Of a stretch of DNA of 64,000 bases, positions 59,750-64,000 are shown in pieces. Origin of the DNA: Tetrahymena thermophila SB210 (Eukaryota; Ciliophora; Oligohymenophorea; Hymenostomatida; Tetrahymenidae). Within the stretch, counting starts at the first letter, position 1; the number at the start of each line of letters is the position of its first letter. The stretch is from assembly GCF_000189635.1 (NCBI RefSeq), contig NW_002476335.1:62001-126000 (forward strand). Reading direction: 5' to 3'. Under the pieces are notes generated by a model. The model saw only the letters and a program-made list of their open reading frames with translations, was not told the origin of the DNA and searched no databases. Both the position numbers and the translations under genes were made by a program.

Positions 59750-62700
59750 ATGAAACCAAATTTAGCTAAAAAATTTGCCGAAGATGAGGCATTGGTTAAT
59801 GATAAACCTCATTAATAAAACCATTAAGAACAACATGTAATTTAAAAAATGCCAAATAGATATATCCAAAAATAAAATTTTCTCTTTTTATTTACCATTT
59901 TTTGAACTCAAATTAATAATTTTTTATTCTAATTATTTCCAAAGGAGAATCCCTAGAAACCTCCTCCTATCTAGTTTGAAAATAATGATTTTTTAGGGGT
60001 TCCTGAAATGGAAGGACTGACTACAAAATCTGATAAGTATTTATTATGAAATAATTAAAACCAACTTTTTAAAAAATTAAACAAATAAAATAGATAAGTT
60101 TACAATATAGATGAAGAAAATGACAGCGAAGATGAAGGCATTGAAGATTATAAAATTGGAGGGTAAAAAATGAATATTTTAGATACATTTATCATTTATT
60201 AAACGATTGTTATTTTCAAAAAGTAATTAAAGCACAATTATTTATATCAAATTAGATATCATCCAGTGCATATAGGTGAAGTTATTAACAAGCGTTATGT
60301 GATCATCCAAAAATTAGGATGGGGTCATTTCTCCACCGTTTGGCTATCTAAGGATTTTAAATATGATACCTATGTTGCTCTAAAGATCCAAAAGAGTGCT
60401 CCACACTATCTTGAAGCTGCATATGATGAAGTTGAAATTCTTCAAAAAGTTGCAAAATAAGCCAGTAACCCTCAATGGATTCATCAGCTAAAAGAATATT
60501 ACAAAGATGTAATCCATTTATATCTTTTAAAACAAAAATATTTTTATAAAGTAAACTCGATCAGCAAAATAAAATGAAAATTCAGATAGAGCTATAAGCA
60601 AGCGTTTTTACAAATAAGCAGCAACTGCATTAATAACAAAAAAATAAAAAAAGCAAATTATTTACAATTTGAAATTAAAAATTACTAAATAATTAAATAA
60701 ACCTTTAAATGTGAAAAACAAATGTTGCTAATTTCATTAAAATCATGAAACTTGCTTAAAATTAGGTTAAAAACTGATTGAAAATTTAGATTTTTAGTGA
60801 AAAAAAGTTATTTTAAGATGAATTTTTAAGACATTACATTAACTAAAATTGATTTGCTTTATTTATATTTAAGGATAAGCAGAAAAAGACGTTTACAAGG
60901 GATGATTGCTAAGTAGTTTAACTGCTTAATTCTTTTGTATTCAGAGGTCCTTATGGTAATCACTTCTGCATGGTTTTCGAAATCCTTGGTGTTAATCTTT
61001 TAGAAATCATTAAAAGATATAATTATAAAGGTATTCCAATGCACTTAGCTAGAATTATAGCTAAATAAGTGTTAATTGGTCTTGATTTTCTTCATAGATA
61101 TTGTGGAGTTATACACACTGATTTAAAGCCAGAAAATGTGCTACTTTGTCTCACTTAAGAAGAGATTGTAAAAAATTATTTAACTTAGTAAAATAATAAA
61201 CAATAATTTAAATTGTTAGAGATAAATAGTGGAGAAAGGGCAATTAGAAAATTCAAAAAAGTTTTAAGAAAGAATTAAATTTTATCAGAAAGCACATGGA
61301 ATTAAGATAGATGAAGTACCTATCCTAGATCCATAAGAAGAGTAAAAGCAAAATGGTCATTCATAAAAAGAAAATCATAGCAATTGTAATGGGCAATAAG
61401 TAAAATCAATACAATTAAAACTAAATTGATATCTAAACCTATTCTTTTTAACTTAAAGAAAACGGATTCCTAGAATTAGTCAGCTTAAAATCCAAATCCT
61501 TAAAAATAAGAATAGAATGATAAAAATAACTTAGCATCAAAATAAGAATAGGATCAGTAAAATGAAGATGAGGATGATAATGATAATGACAATGATGACG
61601 AATAAGAAGAAGGTGCAACATCCACAGCTGCCTCTAATCAGAATAACTAAGGAGACAAAAAAAATTTAACTAAAAAGTAGAAAAAGAATTAAAGAAGAAA
61701 AGCTGCTCATAAAAGAAAGAAACAAAGAGAAAAAGAAGAAAAGAATAAATAGACAAATGATCAAGATAGCAATAAACAACAAAATAATTTAAATGGTAAG
61801 TAGTGTTACTTTAAAGCTATTTATATTTATATTTTTTTATATGTACACAGATAAGCAAGCTGAAGGTTAAAAGCAATAAATAGAAGAAGAAGTTAAGGAA
61901 GAAGATATTCCTGAAGAGATTCGCTACAAATTTGACAAGTAAAATTCATATATTTTTAAAAAAATTGAATTGACAAAAATGTAATTAAAGCTGGAATGGT
62001 AGAGGTGACAGACTCTAAACTAATGTAAGGGTAAAAATAGCTGATTTAGGTAATGCATGCTGGACACATCATCATTTCGCCACAGAAATTTAAACTAGAT
62101 AATACAGATCTCCTGAAGTATATTAAATTTACTCAAATCAACAGAATTTTTATTTTAAATAAATTTATTTATCATAAATATCAGACAATTATTGGAGTCC
62201 ATTATGACACTACAGCTGATGTGTGGTCTTTTGCTTGTATGATATTTGAAATGCTAACAGGAGATTTTCTTTTTGAGCCACGTAAAGGTCCAAATTTTAG
62301 TAAAAATGATGATCATATTGCACAAGTAAATATTTTTAGACATTAAATTAGCTTATTTAAGTTTTTTTTTAAAAGATTTAAGAACTCTGCAATAAATTTA
62401 CTAAGAAATTTGCTCTTTCTGGTTTTAAATCAAAAAAATATTTTGATAAGTAAGGCAATCTTAGAAGAATTCCTTCACTTCATTATTGGCCTCTTTTGAA
62501 CGTGTTAATTGAAAAGTAATTAAAATATAAATTTGAGTAATTGTGATAAAAATGTAATAAATATCAAAAAATAAAATTGTTTAGATATCACTTTAAAGAA
62601 GAAGAAGCCAAATTATTTGATGAATTTATGCAGGTAATGTTAAAAACTAATCCTTTAGACAGAGCAAGTGCTCATGAATGCTTGCAAACAAAATGGATTC

Positions 62701-63044
62701 ATACAAAACCCAATTATTTATTTAAATATACTGATTAAGAATTTATAAGATATTAAGATAAAAAGAAATTGCTTCAGTAAGAAGATTTAAATTTGTAGTC
62801 ACATGAAGCAGAAGATTCTGATAATTTTGACGGTGACCTATCAGAAAACGATATTAGCATAGATAGCGATGATAAAAGCGAATTTTAGGATGATAAATTC
62901 TTTGGAAAATACACTCCTCAAATCGATTAAAATCTCATAGATAGATCTTTTACTAACTTAGGCTATATAGGATTCGGAGATGGCATTAAACTAGATGAGC
63001 TCGACTAAGATCCAAATTGGTAGTTTATGAATCTCAAAGATTGA
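59750..63044 (+). CDS. SRPK: SRPK-type SR-protein kinase
   Basis: Twelve exons: 59750-59836, 59945-60036, 60094-60162, 60256-60508, 60874-61167, 61220-61399, 61459-61795, 61851-61938, 61991-62117, 62185-62325, 62376-62515, 62585-63044; 755 residues. The family signature EDYKIGGYHPVHIGEVI precedes the kinase fold; the glycine loop is KLGWGHFSTVWL, Lys in VALKIQK, catalytic loop GVIHTDLKPENVLL (HTD rather than HRD, typical of SRPKs), then a spacer of about 200 residues, then KIADLGNACW and IQTRQYRSPE with WSFACMIFEMLTGDFLFEP. The spacer, acidic and Lys/Arg-rich (KKNQRRKAAHKRKKQREKEE), sits exactly where SRPKs carry their localisation insert. Substrates are Arg-Ser repeats of splicing factors; the kinase shuttles between cytoplasm and nucleus. 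The tail is acidic and ends near GFGDGIKLDELDQDPNWQF. Confidence 0.95.
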
Positions 63045-63826
63045 CATGAATTAGGGATAAAAGAAAAATAATTAAAAAATATAATTCTCTTTACCTTATA
63101 TATCGCTCTCAAGCAATTTTTTAAAAATTAATAAAGATAAAACATAGATAACGCTAAAGCGAGCATTAAATTGATTGTAAATATTGAAGAGACTTTCTGA
63201 TTTTGTTAATAAGCTATGGATAAAATTACTTGTCTGCAGTATATAGGTTTTTAGAATTCCCATTAATATTCTATTTATTTATACAACAAAATAACCAACC
63301 AATTCTATTTTATAAATAAATTAAACAAATTTATCTTATGACATTAATTAGAGGTATATTTAATTGCAGTATCTTTTTGTTCCTTACTAACTAATTAACT
63401 TATTTGTCTGAAAAGCTTAAGTGCTTTTAAAATTTTTTAAAAAATCTTTAAGCTTTCAAGAAAAGTTCTATGAGATTTATTTCGTTTATTTTTAAGAAAA
63501 AAAATAATATTTTTAATGATAATAAATTAAAATCATTTTTTTTTGAATAAAAAATGTTTGAAACAGTAAAAAAATTTAATTTACATTTCCATAATAAATA
63601 ATTCTATTTATTGAGATAAATAATTTAAATTGTTATTTTTTAATTAATGAAAATCAATTGATTTCAAAGGAATTCTAAAATTTTTAAATTAAAAAGTTAT
63701 TTATTTTTGTAAGATTAATATCCAAATAAACAAACTATTATAAAATATAATTCTAAAAAGCTAAAGTTTTCTAAGAGAGAAAATAAAAATTTTTAAACTA
63801 GTAAATGATTTTTAAATTAAATAAAT
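63045..63826. other. Intergenic spacer
   Basis: Between two plus-strand genes. AT-rich with homopolymers; no gene seen. Confidence 0.55.
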
Positions 63827-64000
63827 ATGCTACTATAAAATTCTGATTAGGTGATTGAAAATGAAAGCAAAAACATTGATATTAATAGAAATGAAAATGA
63901 TGATAAAGATATTTAAAATTAAGAAAAAAAGCATTCTAAAACTCATGATGACAAGTAGGGAATTAGAAAAAGTCACAAGAAAAAAAAAACTTCAAAAATG
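63827..64000 (+). CDS. N-terminus of a Lys/Asp/Asn-rich protein (partial)
   Basis: Fifty-eight codons from an ATG at 63827 to the window edge, no TGA. Reads MLLQNSDQVIENESKNIDIN, then acidic residues, then a lysine-rich run HKKKKTSKM. The composition (charged, few hydrophobics) differs from the surrounding AT-driven Phe/Ile/Leu background, so it looks like real coding sequence, perhaps a nuclear protein. An alternative is that coding begins at an acceptor (gattag, ending at 63850) with the true start in an earlier exon. Too short to classify. Confidence 0.55.

Overview
The window is very AT-rich (by eye about three quarters A+T) and reads correctly only with the ciliate nuclear code: TAA and TAG occur densely inside clearly conserved proteins at glutamine positions, and every convincing gene ends at TGA. 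Introns are AT-rich, GT..AG, mostly about 40-370 bases. Together with the genic content this points to macronuclear DNA of an oligohymenophorean ciliate, most likely Tetrahymena or a close relative. The species cannot be fixed from the sequence alone.

Layout. 1-5.4 kb: an eleven-exon minus-strand gene running off the left edge (C-terminal alpha/beta-hydrolase-like fold) faces, across a short shared promoter gap, an HMG-box chromatin protein. 6.1-15.5 kb: a WD40-like protein, a short 77-residue reading frame, and UTP10/HEATR1, a 2,405-residue small-subunit processome scaffold. 15.5-26.6 kb is sparse: a small MGC-type lipid-anchor protein, a doubtful 140-residue gene and a 710-residue low-complexity protein. 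26.6-38.1 kb: an atypical protein kinase, a membrane hybrid histidine kinase with a receiver domain, a leucine-rich-repeat gene built from phase-2 exons, and a membrane-anchored short-chain dehydrogenase. 39.3-48.5 kb: topoisomerase III with a zinc-knuckle tail, the SDE2 homologue, and a Q/N-rich repeat protein with an apparently perfect 501-base in-frame duplication. 48.5-51.2 kb is repeat-rich and holds a 791-base element with 112-base terminal inverted repeats ending in TTAA, carrying a small tail-anchored protein frame. 51.2-64 kb: a NEK-family kinase with a long coiled-coil/acidic tail, a Ser/Asn/Gln-rich 889-residue protein, an SRPK-type SR-protein kinase, and the start of a lysine-rich gene at the right edge.

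Genes sit on both strands as single transcription units with no operon logic. Several serve nucleic-acid metabolism (HMG-box, UTP10, TOP3, SDE2, SRPK) and several signalling (three Ser/Thr kinases, one histidine kinase), but nothing in the sequence shows they are co-regulated. I worked exon-intron structures out by hand from splice signals and reading-frame continuity; exon lengths were checked for phase consistency. No tRNA, rRNA or CRISPR signal was found. No complete undescribed system stands out. The most unusual features are the TTAA-bounded inverted-repeat element, the identical in-frame duplication, the exon-per-repeat LRR gene, and a hydrolase-like domain lacking its nucleophile.
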